Positions 1 to 9,286 of a stretch of 64,000 bases of DNA are shown here, piece by piece. Position 1 is the stretch's first letter; every line of letters begins with the position of its first letter. This stretch comes from Acetobacter nitrogenifigens DSM 23921 = NBRC 105050 (GTDB lineage: Bacteria > Pseudomonadota > Alphaproteobacteria > Acetobacterales > Acetobacteraceae). A model generated the notes under the pieces. That model was not told the DNA's origin and did not search any database. It saw only the letters and a list, made by a program, of their open reading frames with translations. The position numbers and the translations under genes were made by a program. The stretch is taken from the NCBI RefSeq assembly GCF_000429165.1, contig NZ_AUBI01000001.1, positions 545,939-609,938 on the forward strand, read 5' to 3'.

Positions 1-29
1 TTGATGACACCGCGTCACCATCGAATATT
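1..29 (+). promoter_or_regulatory. candidate promoter of ahpC
   Basis: TTGATG at 1-6 and AATATT at 24-29 are separated by 17 bases and lie upstream of the peroxiredoxin gene. Each hexamer matches the sigma-70 consensus at only four of six bases, so this is a weak call. I saw no convincing OxyR-type palindrome beside it, and sequence further upstream lies outside the window. Confidence 0.22.
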
Positions 30-150
30 TCAATCATCCTGAGATAAATTATTCATTGGCATGATCAGACAATCGCCGCCATAGATACCTCCAGAGCGCG
101 ACGCCGTCCGGCGACGCGCCATGTGCCACTTCAAGCGCGAGGAGCGTTTC

Positions 151-693
151 ATGCTTACCGTAGGCGACAAGTTCCCCACATTCGACCTGGCCTCCGTCCC
201 CGGCGGTCCGGAAGGCCTGAAAGGCAATTTCGTTCAGATTTCCGACACGTCGGACGCCGGCAAGTGGAAAGTCGTGTTTTTCTGGCCGAAAGACTTCACC
301 TTCGTCTGCCCGACGGAGATCGTGGCGTTCGGCAAGCTCCACAAGGAATTCGCCGACCGTGACGCCGTGGTCTACGGCGTGTCGATCGACAGCGAGTTCG
401 TTCATCTCAACTGGCGCCTCCACCACGAGGACCTGAACAAGCTCGAGATCCCGATGCTCGCCGACATCAAGCGTGAGCTGTCGGAGCAGACCGGCGTTCT
501 GGCGAAGGACGCGGGCGTCGCCCTGCGCGCCACGTTCGTCGTCGACCCGCAGGGCATCATCCGCCATGTGTCGGTCAACGACCTGTCGGTCGGCCGCAAC
601 CCGCAGGAAATCGTCCGCATTCTGGACGCACTGCAGAGCGACGAGCTCTGCCCGTGCAACTGGAAGCAGGGCGACGACTTCCTGAAGGTCTGA
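151..693 (+). CDS. ahpC: peroxiredoxin, AhpC/TSA family
   Basis: A 180-residue thiol peroxidase that reduces hydrogen peroxide and organic hydroperoxides in the cytoplasm. The peroxidatic cysteine lies in DFTFVCPTE (about residues 47-55) and the resolving-cysteine region is ELCPCNW near the C terminus. Length fits the AhpC/AhpE group that pairs with AhpD rather than AhpF. I start at the ATG at 151, which has GAGGAG seven bases upstream; an in-frame ATG at 121 would add ten residues that do not look like the family. ahpD follows 210 bases downstream on the same strand, with a long hairpin between them. Family assignment is secure; the electron donor is inferred from the neighbour. Confidence 0.93.
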   Translation: MLTVGDKFPTFDLASVPGGPEGLKGNFVQISDTSDAGKWKVVFFWPKDFTFVCPTEIVAFGKLHKEFADRDAVVYGVSIDSEFVHLNWRLHHEDLNKLEIPMLADIKRELSEQTGVLAKDAGVALRATFVVDPQGIIRHVSVNDLSVGRNPQEIVRILDALQSDELCPCNWKQGDDFLKV

Positions 694-791
694 TTCCGCA
701 AGGAAGACGACCGGCGACGAAGGTTCCCCCCGGCCTTCGTCGCCCGCGCGCCGAGGCCAGCCCCGCAGGGCGGACCCCGGCGCGCCGAAGC

Positions 792-834
792 GCCCTTGCC
801 CGATCGGACGACCGTCGTCCGATGCGGCAAGGGC
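792..834 (+). other. intercistronic stem-loop between ahpC and ahpD
   Basis: Nine-base arms 792-800 and 826-834 (GCCCTTGCC and its complement) enclose an inner stem formed by 803-810 and 816-823. There is no T-tract afterwards, so it resembles a transcript-stabilising or partial-attenuation hairpin more than a full intrinsic terminator. Confidence 0.55.
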
Positions 835-903
835 GATCAAACCCCTTCCCGTTACCTGTCGGCGCATGCGCCGCCATCCGCCGCTATTCGGCAGGAGACC
901 ATC

Positions 904-1434
904 ATGTCATTCGAAGCACTCAAGGACCGGATTCCCGACTACGCCAAGGACCTGCGCCTCAACCTCGGGACGCTCGCCAACGACGCCACGCTCTCTGCGC
1001 AGCAACTGGCCGGCACGTTCGTGGCCAGCGCCATCGCCTCGCGCAACGACGAGTTCACGAAGGCGGTGATCGAGGAGTTCGGCGCGAAGCTGTCGCCGGA
1101 AGCTCTGGCGGCCGCGAAATCGGCAGCCGCCATCATGGGCATGAACAACGTCTATTACCGCTTCACCCATTTCATGGGCGGCGATTACGAAAACCTCCCG
1201 GCGAAGCTGCGGATGAGCGTCATCGGCAAGCCGGGCGTGGAGAAGGTCGATTTCGAACTGTGGTCGCTGGCCGTGTCCGCGATCAACGGATGTGAGATGT
1301 GCGTGCGCAGCCACGAGCGCGCCGTGCGCGAAGGCGGCCTGACCAGCGAACAGGTTCAGACGGCTGCGCGCATCGCTGCGGTGGTGCACGCGGTGGCGGT
1401 CACTCTGGAAGCTTCCGCCGCCGCTGACGCCTGA
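904..1434 (+). CDS. ahpD: alkylhydroperoxidase AhpD
   Basis: A 176-residue all-helical protein of the carboxymuconolactone decarboxylase/AhpD fold. The redox pair and proton relay are visible as CEMCVRSHE (about residues 131-139), the canonical CxxC with the downstream histidine. In characterised systems AhpD passes electrons from a lipoyl-protein/NADH system to AhpC, which matches its position after a peroxiredoxin. The ATG at 904 follows AGGAGAC with good spacing. A longer in-frame reading from 796 would run through the intercistronic hairpin and is rejected. Co-transcription with ahpC is likely, with the hairpin as a possible way of lowering the ahpD share. Confidence 0.93.
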   Translation: MSFEALKDRIPDYAKDLRLNLGTLANDATLSAQQLAGTFVASAIASRNDEFTKAVIEEFGAKLSPEALAAAKSAAAIMGMNNVYYRFTHFMGGDYENLPAKLRMSVIGKPGVEKVDFELWSLAVSAINGCEMCVRSHERAVREGGLTSEQVQTAARIAAVVHAVAVTLEASAAADA

Positions 1435-1464
1435 CGCCGACGCGCGCCGAGAGGAGCGCCGTTA

Positions 1465-2445
1465 TTATCTGGGCGACGCTCCATCGGCGGGAGCGTCGTC
1501 GTTGCGGATATAGAGGCGCCTATACGGGTAGGATATCATTACCGAGTTATGGCGCAGGAAGTCAGCGCCCAGTAGTGAGGTCGAAATTTCCAGCGGTGCG
1601 ACCAAAAGAGACGGGTCTCTGAATACCTCTTTCCCTACCTGCAATGTTCTGAACTTATGACGCCAGCTGCGCACCACGTTCTGGTCGACGCCGATCAGCG
1701 ACGCTGTGCGGTCAGTCTGCAACATAGACTTCGTCACGCCCGCCCGCGCAGCATCGTCGGGCAGGATCGTCGTACCAACCGCCCCACTATCGAGAATGGC
1801 GTCCACCGACGCGCCGTTGAGCTTTATGCTGATCTCCACATGGCGATCATTGTCGATACTGAAGGGAACGGGATCGAATTCCTTTTCCCACCGCTCTTTT
1901 TCGTCCGCACATTCATGCAGGCGATATAGGCTGACCGTCAGATGGGGCAACTCCAGCGCCACAGTGTAGTTGGAGAGAAAATCAGCGCCGAACAGGCCAA
2001 CAATCGGCACGCCGCCGATGAAACCGAACTTCTGATCGGTCTGGATCATCTGTACGTTCCGCGCAATCGCGGTTCCCATCCCGAGTTCCGCGATCGACAT
2101 AATGGGGAATCTTGAAAGCCCGCCTATCCCGTAACCCAGAGTCGTCGCTCCGGTGTACGCCACATCGAACGCATGGATGGACGAAGATACGCCCGACATG
2201 CCTGCGCCAGTATCGACAATCATGGCTGCCGGCTTGCCGTTGATCGTCACCTTTACGATCGGAACGCCTTTCCTGTTCAGCACCTGAAGTGGACCGAGCC
2301 GCTCCACCTTGCATCCGCCGCCACCATCCTCACAGGCCGCCAGTCCGATAGCGGCGCAACATAACGTGGCTTTGAACAGAGTTTTACCAACACGCGCTAA
2401 AATTTCGGCGAAAAAAACGTAAGCGGCCGTCCGGTTCAACTTCAA
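1465..2445 (-). CDS. retropepsin-like aspartic protease family lipoprotein
   Basis: A 326-residue exported protein with two aspartyl protease half-domains. Each carries a catalytic-type motif: VDTGAG at about 78-82 and LDSGAV at about 218-223, each followed by a hydrophobic strand. This is the duplicated, single-chain form of the bacterial gag-polyprotein/retropepsin-like family. The N terminus has a hydrophobic segment (about 24-37) ending in LAAC, so Cys38 is a likely lipobox cysteine, followed by a Gly-rich linker. The start is a TTG supported by AGGAG seven to eight bases upstream. Convergent with ahpD, with about 30 bases between stops. Substrate unknown; periplasmic location is inferred. 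Confidence 0.75.
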   Translation of the reverse strand: MKLNRTAAYVFFAEILARVGKTLFKATLCCAAIGLAACEDGGGGCKVERLGPLQVLNRKGVPIVKVTINGKPAAMIVDTGAGMSGVSSSIHAFDVAYTGATTLGYGIGGLSRFPIMSIAELGMGTAIARNVQMIQTDQKFGFIGGVPIVGLFGADFLSNYTVALELPHLTVSLYRLHECADEKERWEKEFDPVPFSIDNDRHVEISIKLNGASVDAILDSGAVGTTILPDDAARAGVTKSMLQTDRTASLIGVDQNVVRSWRHKFRTLQVGKEVFRDPSLLVAPLEISTSLLGADFLRHNSVMISYPYRRLYIRNDDAPADGASPR

Positions 2446-2652
2446 AACGCATCTCCTGCAGCGCCAGATGTACCGGGGCGTTAAGCCTTCAGGCCACAGC
2501 GCATCCAGTTACACTCTGAAACGGTCATAACTCCCTGACAACCCGCCCCGCGCACGGCGCTGCATGTTTGAGACAAAAATAAGACGCTCTGGCGGCGTAA
2601 CGAAAACCATGTGATGCTGTTTCGGTTTTCAAAGTTTGGGACGGCCGCGGCG

Positions 2653-3945
2653 ATGCAGACCGATTTACGCTCACACGGACTTTGGGAACGTACCGCGCCT
2701 CCCGCGCCCTATGCCGAGGCGCTGTATTCCACGATAGACACGGACGTCGTCATCATCGGCGCGGGTTACACCGGTCTGTCCGCCGCGCTGCATCTGGCGC
2801 AGGCGGGTTATGCGCCGGTAGTTGTCGAGGCCGCACAGATCGGTTTCGGCGGGTCGGGGCGCAACGTCGGACTGGTCAACGCCGGAATGTGGGTGAAACC
2901 CGAAGACTTCCCCGGCGTCCTGGGGCCGATCTACGGCCAGCGACTGCTCACGCTGCTCGGACAGGCGCCGGATCTGGTGTTCGACGTGATCTCGGCGCAC
3001 GCCATCGCCTGCGAGGCGACACGCGTCGGCACATTGCATTGCGCGCCGGACGAGCGGGGGTTGTCCGATCTGACGGAGCGGACGCGTCAATGGGCGCGGT
3101 GGGGGGCGCCGGTCAGCCTTCTCGGCGCGCAGGAGACTGCTCGGCTGATCGGGTCCTGCGACTACAAGGGCGCCTTGCTCGACCGACGCGCGGGGACGGT
3201 GCAGCCGCTGGCCTATGCGCGCGGCCTCGCCGACGCCGCAATTGGCGCGGGCGCACGGATTTTCGTGAACTCTCCTGTCACCGGGATGATGCAGTCGGGA
3301 GACCGGCACATCATAGACACTCCGCGCGGACAGGTTCGCGCGGCGAAAGTCATCGTCGCGACCAACGCCTACAGCACCGGTCCATTTGCCGCGATCTCGG
3401 ACTCTCTGGCGCCGCTGCCCTACTTCAACGTCGCAACCGCGCCTCTATCGCCGTCAATGCGCGCCCGCATCCTGCCCGAAGGCCACGGAGCCTGGGACAC
3501 GCGATCCGTGCTCAGTTCCTTTCGCATGGACGCTGCAGGGCGCCTCGTCTTCGGCAGTGTCGGCGGCCTGGGACGGTGGGACGCGGCCGTCCATCGCGAC
3601 TGGGCGCGCCGCGAGGTGACTCGCCTGTTCCCTCAGCTCGCAGGCGTGGATTTCGAAACGGAGTGGTCCGGCTCCATCGGCGTGACCGCAACGCGGTTGC
3701 CGCGCCTGCACCGCCTGGCGCCGGGCGTCGTCGCGATGGCAGGATACAACGGACGCGGCATTGCGCCGGGCACGGCCTTCGGGCGCGTCCTTGCGGACAT
3801 GACGGCCGGCCATACGCCAGACAGCGAACTGCCTTTGCCGGTCATGAACCTTCCGGAGCCGGATGCGCTACGCGGACTGCGGGGGCTGATCTATGCGGTG
3901 GGCTCCGGTCTCAGACATTTCGCGGGAGCCAGGCGCCCCCGGTAG
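2653..3945 (+). CDS. FAD-dependent amino acid oxidase (DAO family), candidate L-pipecolate oxidase
   Basis: About 430 residues of the DAO/glycine-oxidase fold. The dinucleotide-binding motif GAGYTG sits at 36-41 after a beta strand, and the C-terminal FAD segment shows GYNGRGIAPG. The nearest general class is the gamma-glutamylputrescine oxidase/OrdL/AmaA group. Two downstream same-strand genes encode an ALDH7-type dehydrogenase and a ketimine reductase, so oxidation of L-pipecolate to piperideine-6-carboxylate is the best-fitting role; that is inference. The start is uncertain: GTG at 2611 or ATG at 2614 are possible, but homologous sequence seems to begin at the ATG at 2653. A putrescine or other amine oxidase remains possible. 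Confidence 0.72.
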   Translation: MQTDLRSHGLWERTAPPAPYAEALYSTIDTDVVIIGAGYTGLSAALHLAQAGYAPVVVEAAQIGFGGSGRNVGLVNAGMWVKPEDFPGVLGPIYGQRLLTLLGQAPDLVFDVISAHAIACEATRVGTLHCAPDERGLSDLTERTRQWARWGAPVSLLGAQETARLIGSCDYKGALLDRRAGTVQPLAYARGLADAAIGAGARIFVNSPVTGMMQSGDRHIIDTPRGQVRAAKVIVATNAYSTGPFAAISDSLAPLPYFNVATAPLSPSMRARILPEGHGAWDTRSVLSSFRMDAAGRLVFGSVGGLGRWDAAVHRDWARREVTRLFPQLAGVDFETEWSGSIGVTATRLPRLHRLAPGVVAMAGYNGRGIAPGTAFGRVLADMTAGHTPDSELPLPVMNLPEPDALRGLRGLIYAVGSGLRHFAGARRPR

Positions 3946-4282
3946 GGCGCACTCCGTTTCGGCACGATGTTTGATCGGCGAAAGTCGGGCGCGGGGAAGC
4001 CGCAGTCTTGAGCCATCCGACTGAACCGGCGTGCGCCGAGGCTGCTTGCGGACCTTATTCATAACGACAGCTAAAACATCAGGGTTCGCTTCGCATCTCG
4101 GCAGTGGACCCTCATTTGCCGAGAAATATTCTGGCAGGATAGGCGACGCAGCCGGACTTACACATTCCGGCCACCCAGCGTCCGTCACACCGCAACCATG
4201 CGTCAGGCGCCGCCTGCGATGACGGCTCTGGACACAGTCGCCGCGTTTTCGTTTTGTCACGGGGAAACCCGGAGGAAAAACC
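3946..4282. other. intergenic stretch, no gene seen
   Basis: No credible reading frame. A short GC hairpin (3933-3938 with 3945-3950, six base pairs) overlaps the stop of the oxidase but has no T-tract. The rest is presumably the leader of the aldehyde dehydrogenase gene; I recognise no operator. Confidence 0.5.
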
Positions 4283-5827
4283 ATGTCCGACATCGCCTCG
4301 CTCGACCTCGCCACACAGACGCGCGACCTGCTCTCCAGCCTCGGGGTGGATGATCGACGCCTGTCGGCGCAAGGCTTGGCGATCACCGTCCGCTCGCCGG
4401 TCAACGGGCAGACGCTTGGACATGTAGCCTCAGCCACAGTTGAAGAAACGAACGCCGCAATCGAGCGCGCGCACGGAGCTTTTCTCACGTGGCGTCGCAT
4501 CCCCGCGCCCCGGCGCGGCGAACTTGTCCGCCTGCTCGGCGAGGAACTGCGCGCCAACAAGGACGCTTTGGGACGACTGGTCTCGATCGAGGTCGGCAAA
4601 TCGCCGTCCGAAGGGCTGGGCGAAGTGCAGGAGATGATCGACATCTGTGACTTCGCAGTCGGTCTGTCACGGCAACTCTGCGGCCTGACCATCGCTACGG
4701 AGCGCGCCGAGCATCGGATGATGGAGACATGGCACCCGATCGGCGTCGTGGGCGTCATCTCCGCTTTCAATTTCCCTGTTGCAGTCTGGGCATGGAATGC
4801 TGCGCTGGCGCTGGTCTGCGGCGATTCTGTCGTCTGGAAGCCGTCGGAGAAGACGCCGCTGACGGCCATCGCGACGGACGCGATTCTCCGCCGCGCAATC
4901 ACGCGTTTCAACGCCAGCGGCGACGCAGCGCCCGACGGGCTGGCGGAGCTTGCGGTCGGCGGGCGGGAGACCGGCGCGGCGCTGGTGGCCCATCCGAGAG
5001 TCCCGCTGGTCTCGGCCACGGGGTCGACTGAAATGGGGCGCATCGTTGGACGTGAACTGGCGAGCCGCTTCGGACGGGCGATTCTCGAACTGGGCGGCAA
5101 CAACGCGGCGATCGTCACGCCGTCCGCCGACCTCGATCTGGCGCTACGCGGAGTAGCCTTCGCGGCGATGGGCACGGCCGGTCAACGCTGCACCACGCTG
5201 CGCCGTCTATTCGTTCATAGCAGCGTCTATGACGCTTTCGTGCCGCGGCTGAAGGCCGCGTTCTCTTCGGTCAGCGTCGGCAGCCCGCTGGAGGGGCACC
5301 TCGTGGGGCCGTTGATCGACCATGCCGCACTGGAGCGCATGCAGGAGGCGCTGGCGGCGGCCATGGAGCTCGGCGCGACGGTGCATGGCGGAGAGCGGGT
5401 CGACGTCGGCGCCCCGCAGGCGTTCTACGCACGCCCCGCGCTGGTGGAGACGCCGGTGCACGACGGCCCTGTGCTGGACGAGACGTTTGCGCCGATTCTC
5501 TATGTGCTGCCTTACGACGATCTTGAAGACGCCATCTCGTTGCAGAACGACGTCCCGCAGGGCCTTTCCTCCGCCATCTTCACCACCGACCTGCGCGAGG
5601 CGGAGTTGTTCCTCAGCGCGCGCGGTTCGGACTGTGGCATCGCCAACGTGAATATCGGCACGTCAGGCGCGGAGATCGGCGGCGCGTTCGGCGGGGAGAA
5701 AGCGACCGGCGGCGGCCGGGAGTCCGGTTCCGATTCGTGGAAAGGCTATATGCGGCGCGCGACCAACACGATCAATTACGGTCGCGACCTGCCGCTGGCG
5801 CAGGGTGTCACGTTCGACGTCGGTTGA
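4283..5827 (+). CDS. amaB: ALDH7-type aldehyde dehydrogenase, candidate aminoadipate-semialdehyde/piperideine-6-carboxylate dehydrogenase
   Basis: A 514-residue NAD(P)-dependent aldehyde dehydrogenase. Signatures are SAFNFPVAVW (about 168-177), WKPSEKTPL in the cofactor site, ELGGNNAA (about 269-276) with the general-base glutamate, and GQRCTTLRRL with catalytic Cys near 303. The GNN and RCTTLRR wording is typical of the antiquitin/ALDH7 group that oxidises 2-aminoadipate 6-semialdehyde. The start has GGAGGAAAAACC before ATG. It lies between the FAD oxidase and the ketimine reductase, matching the last steps of lysine breakdown through pipecolate. Enzyme class is firm; exact substrate is inferred from subfamily features and neighbours. 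Confidence 0.85.
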   Translation: MSDIASLDLATQTRDLLSSLGVDDRRLSAQGLAITVRSPVNGQTLGHVASATVEETNAAIERAHGAFLTWRRIPAPRRGELVRLLGEELRANKDALGRLVSIEVGKSPSEGLGEVQEMIDICDFAVGLSRQLCGLTIATERAEHRMMETWHPIGVVGVISAFNFPVAVWAWNAALALVCGDSVVWKPSEKTPLTAIATDAILRRAITRFNASGDAAPDGLAELAVGGRETGAALVAHPRVPLVSATGSTEMGRIVGRELASRFGRAILELGGNNAAIVTPSADLDLALRGVAFAAMGTAGQRCTTLRRLFVHSSVYDAFVPRLKAAFSSVSVGSPLEGHLVGPLIDHAALERMQEALAAAMELGATVHGGERVDVGAPQAFYARPALVETPVHDGPVLDETFAPILYVLPYDDLEDAISLQNDVPQGLSSAIFTTDLREAELFLSARGSDCGIANVNIGTSGAEIGGAFGGEKATGGGRESGSDSWKGYMRRATNTINYGRDLPLAQGVTFDVG

Positions 5828-6120
5828 GACCGGTCGTTCGAAGCTTTCCGCCATCAGAACGCGGCGGAAAGACATACCAACGCTACGCTGCGACGCCACT
5901 CCGCAATAACCGCAGGAGTGATTTTCGAAGACGACAACGTAGCGTTTCTTGCACCATCCCTTGCCGCTGACCTCAAAACGGACATTCGGTTTCCCCTCCC
6001 TCGTCCAGACGTCTCCGCGTTCCGCACGGCTCGCCCGTCGACCGACGCTTTTCCATATGTCGTTTGAAGGGCGATTTACGCCCGCGCCGCCCCCCTTTTC
6101 GCATCAGGAGCATAAACACC

Positions 6121-7035
6121 GTGGATATCCTCAACGCCGGGCAAACCGCCTCCCGCCTTCCGTGGACTCCGTTGATCGAGACACTGGAGGCGACGATGCT
6201 GGACTACGCGGCGGGCAGGATTCTCTGCCCCGAACGGCAGGCGCTCACGCCTCCGGGGCGCGAAGGCGTCATGCTGTCCATGCCCAGCGCGGCGGCAGAC
6301 GTATTCTGCCACAAGCTGGTGACCGTCTATCCCGGCAACGCCACACGCAATCTGCCCGCGATTCACGGTGTGGTGACCTGCGGCGACGCCCGCGACGGCC
6401 GCACGATCCTGAGTCTCGACGGCCCGACCGTCACAGCGCGCCGGACGGCCGCCGTCACCTTTGTCGCAATCCGCCGCCTGTTGCCGGCCCCGCCGCGCTC
6501 CGCTTTGCTGATTGGTACGGGCGTGCAGGCGCGAGCACATGTGGAGGGTCTCTTCGCCCTGTGGCCGGATATTCGCGTGACCGTGCAAGGCCGCTCGGTT
6601 GAGCGGGAGAGCGCTTTTCGCGCAGCGACGGACTCGCGTGTCGTTCTTTCTCACGAAGCCGTAGAGCCCGGTCAGCCTGACGCCGCTCATGATGTGGTCA
6701 TCATAGCGACCACGGCCCGGGAGCCTGTCTATGACCTTCCCGGCCGTGTTGGGGTTCTGGTGGTGGGATTGGGGGCCTTCCGCCCGGACATGGCCGAGAT
6801 CGGCCCTGCGACGCTTGAGAGCAGTGCGATCTATGTGGACGACCTGCACGGCGCGCCTTCGGAAGCGGGAGACCTGATTCAGGCCGGAATCGACTGGAAT
6901 CGCGTCAGCCCCCTCGCCTCCGCGCTCGATGCCCCACCCGATTCCCGTGTCCCGATCGTGTGCAAAACAGTCGGATGCGCCGCGTGGGATCTTGCGGCCT
7001 GCCGCACGGCGCTTGGTTTTTCCAGCACTCAGTAA
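6121..7035 (+). CDS. ornithine cyclodeaminase/mu-crystallin family protein, candidate piperideine-2-carboxylate (ketimine) reductase
   Basis: A 304-residue Rossmann protein with the NAD(P)-binding core LLIGTGVQARAH (about 138-149) and the family segment for substrate binding around HKLVTVYPGN (about 62-71). Members include ornithine cyclodeaminase, alanine dehydrogenase and delta-1-pyrroline/piperideine-2-carboxylate reductases such as LhpI and mammalian mu-crystallin. Next to an ALDH7 and a DAO-type oxidase, reduction of cyclic ketimines to L-pipecolate or L-proline is the most coherent role. The GTG at 6121 is favoured by AGGAGC about nine bases upstream; reading from 6064 would add an Arg-rich stretch unlike the family. 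Confidence 0.72.
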   Translation: MDILNAGQTASRLPWTPLIETLEATMLDYAAGRILCPERQALTPPGREGVMLSMPSAAADVFCHKLVTVYPGNATRNLPAIHGVVTCGDARDGRTILSLDGPTVTARRTAAVTFVAIRRLLPAPPRSALLIGTGVQARAHVEGLFALWPDIRVTVQGRSVERESAFRAATDSRVVLSHEAVEPGQPDAAHDVVIIATTAREPVYDLPGRVGVLVVGLGAFRPDMAEIGPATLESSAIYVDDLHGAPSEAGDLIQAGIDWNRVSPLASALDAPPDSRVPIVCKTVGCAAWDLAACRTALGFSSTQ

Positions 7036-7085
7036 GGGGGCAGCCATGTTTCGGCAGCGTGTAGGAAAAATTTTTCCGACAGGTG

Positions 7086-7113
7086 TTGCCAGCGTCGAAA
7101 TCCCCGCTATAAG
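7086..7113 (+). promoter_or_regulatory. promoter of tRNA-Asp
   Basis: TTGCCA (7086-7091), a 16-base spacer and TATAAG (7108-7113) lie about 43 bases before the mature tRNA. This is a good sigma-70-type match for a stable-RNA gene. A perfect palindrome at 7064-7077 (GGAAAAA/TTTTTCC) lies just upstream and may end the preceding transcript. Confidence 0.6.
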
Positions 7114-7155
7114 TCGCGCCAACACGACGCCTCACCGAGGCGCTCGTTGAAAAAA

Positions 7156-7232
<77 letters not shown>

Positions 7233-7668
7233 CTTTCAAAAATCCATGTTGATTTAGAACAGTGGCGTCATTTGACACCATCACAAAAGTTCGAATTTCT
7301 CCTGATGCGCGCACGCATGCACCCTCGTTATCGGCGCTTTCAGCAGGCAACCGGAAATGATCGCCTGACAGCAGAGGCGATCGATCAAGACGGGCGCAAC
7401 CGGCAGGGTCTGCTCCGTTCACGGCAATTCGTGAATCCCCCCTTCATCGGTGACTTCCGCTACTCGCGAATCAGGCGCGTTGCGGCCCGAAAATTCGATC
7501 TGAATTCGTTCTTTCGGCGAACATCCTGATCCAGTCAGCAGATTCCCCAGCTGCTCCGTGTTCAGCGCAAGACTTTTCAGCGCTACGGTTTCGAATCGTC
7601 CCTGCAGCGATCGTCTTCAAGGCCGCGCGCCCCGCACGAACGAGACGCACGACGACGATCGCCCGATT
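7233..7668. other. intergenic stretch between tRNA-Asp and hflX
   Basis: About 436 bases with no reading frame I trust. A minus-strand frame through the tRNA gives the familiar false peptide containing GLEPATSG and is not a gene. I see no terminator with a clear T-tract for the hflX operon here. Confidence 0.5.
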
Positions 7669-9021
7669 TCAGGCTTCAGGCGCCTCTTCCATCGTGGCTA
7701 GCAACGAACGAAACTGAACCGCGAAGCGCGATTTATCGGCGTCGCGAAGGCGCACGGTTATGGAGACTCTCTCGTCGCCGTCGTCGCGCTCCAGTACCTC
7801 GCCATGATCGTAAAGCCACGCGATGGCCCCGCCTTCGTGAATCGGCAACCTGTAGCTCGCGACGACCATGGCGCTGGTCAGGCGCGCATCGATGGCCTCC
7901 ATCAATTCAGGCAACCCGTCGCCCGCCATGGCCGAGATCGGCACGATATCGTCCCGGTGCGGCAGAGTCCTGGGCTCGGCGAGCAAATCGACCTTGTTCA
8001 GCACCTCGATCACTCGCGACCGCCATTCGGCGTCCAGCATGCCGTCGCGCTCCATGCCGGTGAGCACGGAATGCACGTCCGATCGCTGCGCGGAAGAATC
8101 AGGGTGGGCGATATCGCGCACATGCAGGATGATGTCCGCCTCCGCCACCTCCTCCAGCGTAGCTCGGAACGCGGCGATCAGTTCGGTCGGCAGCTCGCTG
8201 ATGAAGCCGACCGTATCCGACAGAATCACCCGCCGCCCTGACGGCAGCTCAATGCCGCGCATGGTCGGATCGAGCGTCGCGAAAAGCTGATCCCTCGCCA
8301 TCACCGACGCGCCAGTAAGCGCGTTGAACAACGTGGACTTTCCGGCGTTGGTGTAGCCCACCAGCGCCACGACCGGGAACGGCACACGCTTGCGCGCTGA
8401 GCGGTGCAGACCGCGCGTGCGTCGCACCTGCTCAAGCTCGCGCTTCAGGCGCACGATGCGGTCGCCGATCATCCGGCGGTCGGCCTCGATCTGGGTTTCA
8501 CCGGGACCGCCGAGGAAGCCGAAGCCGCCGCGCTGTCTCTCGAGATGGGTCCACAGGCGCACGAGCCGCGAGCGCTGGTATTCCAGGTGCGCCAGTTCGA
8601 CCTGCAGCGTTCCTTCCCGCGTCGCTGCGCGTGCGCCGAAAATATCCAGAATGAGCCCGGTGCGGTCGATGACCTTGCACCCGAGCGCCGTTTCCAGATT
8701 GCGTTGTTGACCGGGGGAAAGACGCGCGTCAATCACAACGACGGTGACGCCCTTGTCCGCGACCGCAGCTTTAAGCGATTCGACCTGGCCACTTCCGAGC
8801 AGCGTCGCCGGGCGACGCGCGCGCAGCAGAAGCACCGCACTCAAAACGACGACGAGGCCGATGGAGGACGTCAGGCCGACTGCCTCGTCAAGCCGCGCTT
8901 CGGCGGCCCGAACGTCTTGATCCCTGTCTGGACGCTCCCACGGAAGAATGACGGCCGCCCGGGTGGCGGCCGGAGTGGTGTCAGTAGATGTCGTCGGCAA
9001 GGGTTTCGTCGTTCTCCACAT
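7669..9021 (-). CDS. hflX: GTPase HflX
   Basis: A ribosome-associated GTPase of about 450 residues that splits stalled or hibernating 70S ribosomes, notably under heat stress. It has the HflX N-terminal domain ([22 protein letters not shown]), the glycine-rich linker ([13 protein letters not shown]) and a G domain with G1 [10 protein letters not shown]3 DTVGF and G4 NKVD. It follows hfq as in many proteobacteria. The start is ambiguous: ATG at 9021 lies inside the 3' end of hfq, TTG at 9048 lies further inside, and no clear start exists after the hfq stop. The first ~20 residues therefore overlap hfq in another frame. Identity is firm, start is not. Confidence 0.93.
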   Translation of the reverse strand: MWRTTKPLPTTSTDTTPAATRAAVILPWERPDRDQDVRAAEARLDEAVGLTSSIGLVVVLSAVLLLRARRPATLLGSGQVESLKAAVADKGVTVVVIDARLSPGQQRNLETALGCKVIDRTGLILDIFGARAATREGTLQVELAHLEYQRSRLVRLWTHLERQRGGFGFLGGPGETQIEADRRMIGDRIVRLKRELEQVRRTRGLHRSARKRVPFPVVALVGYTNAGKSTLFNALTGASVMARDQLFATLDPTMRGIELPSGRRVILSDTVGFISELPTELIAAFRATLEEVAEADIILHVRDIAHPDSSAQRSDVHSVLTGMERDGMLDAEWRSRVIEVLNKVDLLAEPRTLPHRDDIVPISAMAGDGLPELMEAIDARLTSAMVVASYRLPIHEGGAIAWLYDHGEVLERDDGDERVSITVRLRDADKSRFAVQFRSLLATMEEAPEA

Positions 9022-9286
9022 GCGCCGCCGTGCCCGCCTGCGCCGCAATTCCGGTCGCGGTCTCGAATATGTTCACTGGCACCAGCGGCATGACCGTGCT
9101 GATGGCGTGTTTATAGACCAGCTGCGTATGGCCGTCGCGACGCAGTAAAACGGTTTCTGCGTCGAACCAGGTGATGACGCCCTGCAGCTTTACGCCGTTC
9201 ACAAGAAAGATAGTGACTGGCGCCTTGCCGCGCCGGACATGCCCTAGAAACACATCCTGTACTGTCTGAGGTGCTGATTTTGCCAC
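8981..9286 (-). CDS. hfq: RNA chaperone Hfq
   Basis: A 101-residue Sm-like protein that forms a hexameric ring and pairs small RNAs with mRNAs. Sm1 is visible as [30 protein letters not shown], with the Q of the proximal face and VNG; Sm2 contains [10 protein letters not shown]. After about residue 75 comes an acidic, disordered tail ([11 protein letters not shown]) common in alphaproteobacterial forms. The start is GTG with AGGAC about eight bases upstream. It sits after ntrX and before hflX, the classic order in Azorhizobium, Rhodospirillum and relatives. Confidence 0.95.
   Translation of the reverse strand: MAKSAPQTVQDVFLGHVRRGKAPVTIFLVNGVKLQGVITWFDAETVLLRRDGHTQLVYKHAISTVMPLVPVNIFETATGIAAQAGTAAHVENDETLADDIY

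Noticed and set aside
3868..5175. 435-codon minus-strand frame opposite the aldehyde dehydrogenase
   Set aside because: Antisense shadow of a clear ALDH gene; Ser/Arg/Pro-rich with no fold signature.
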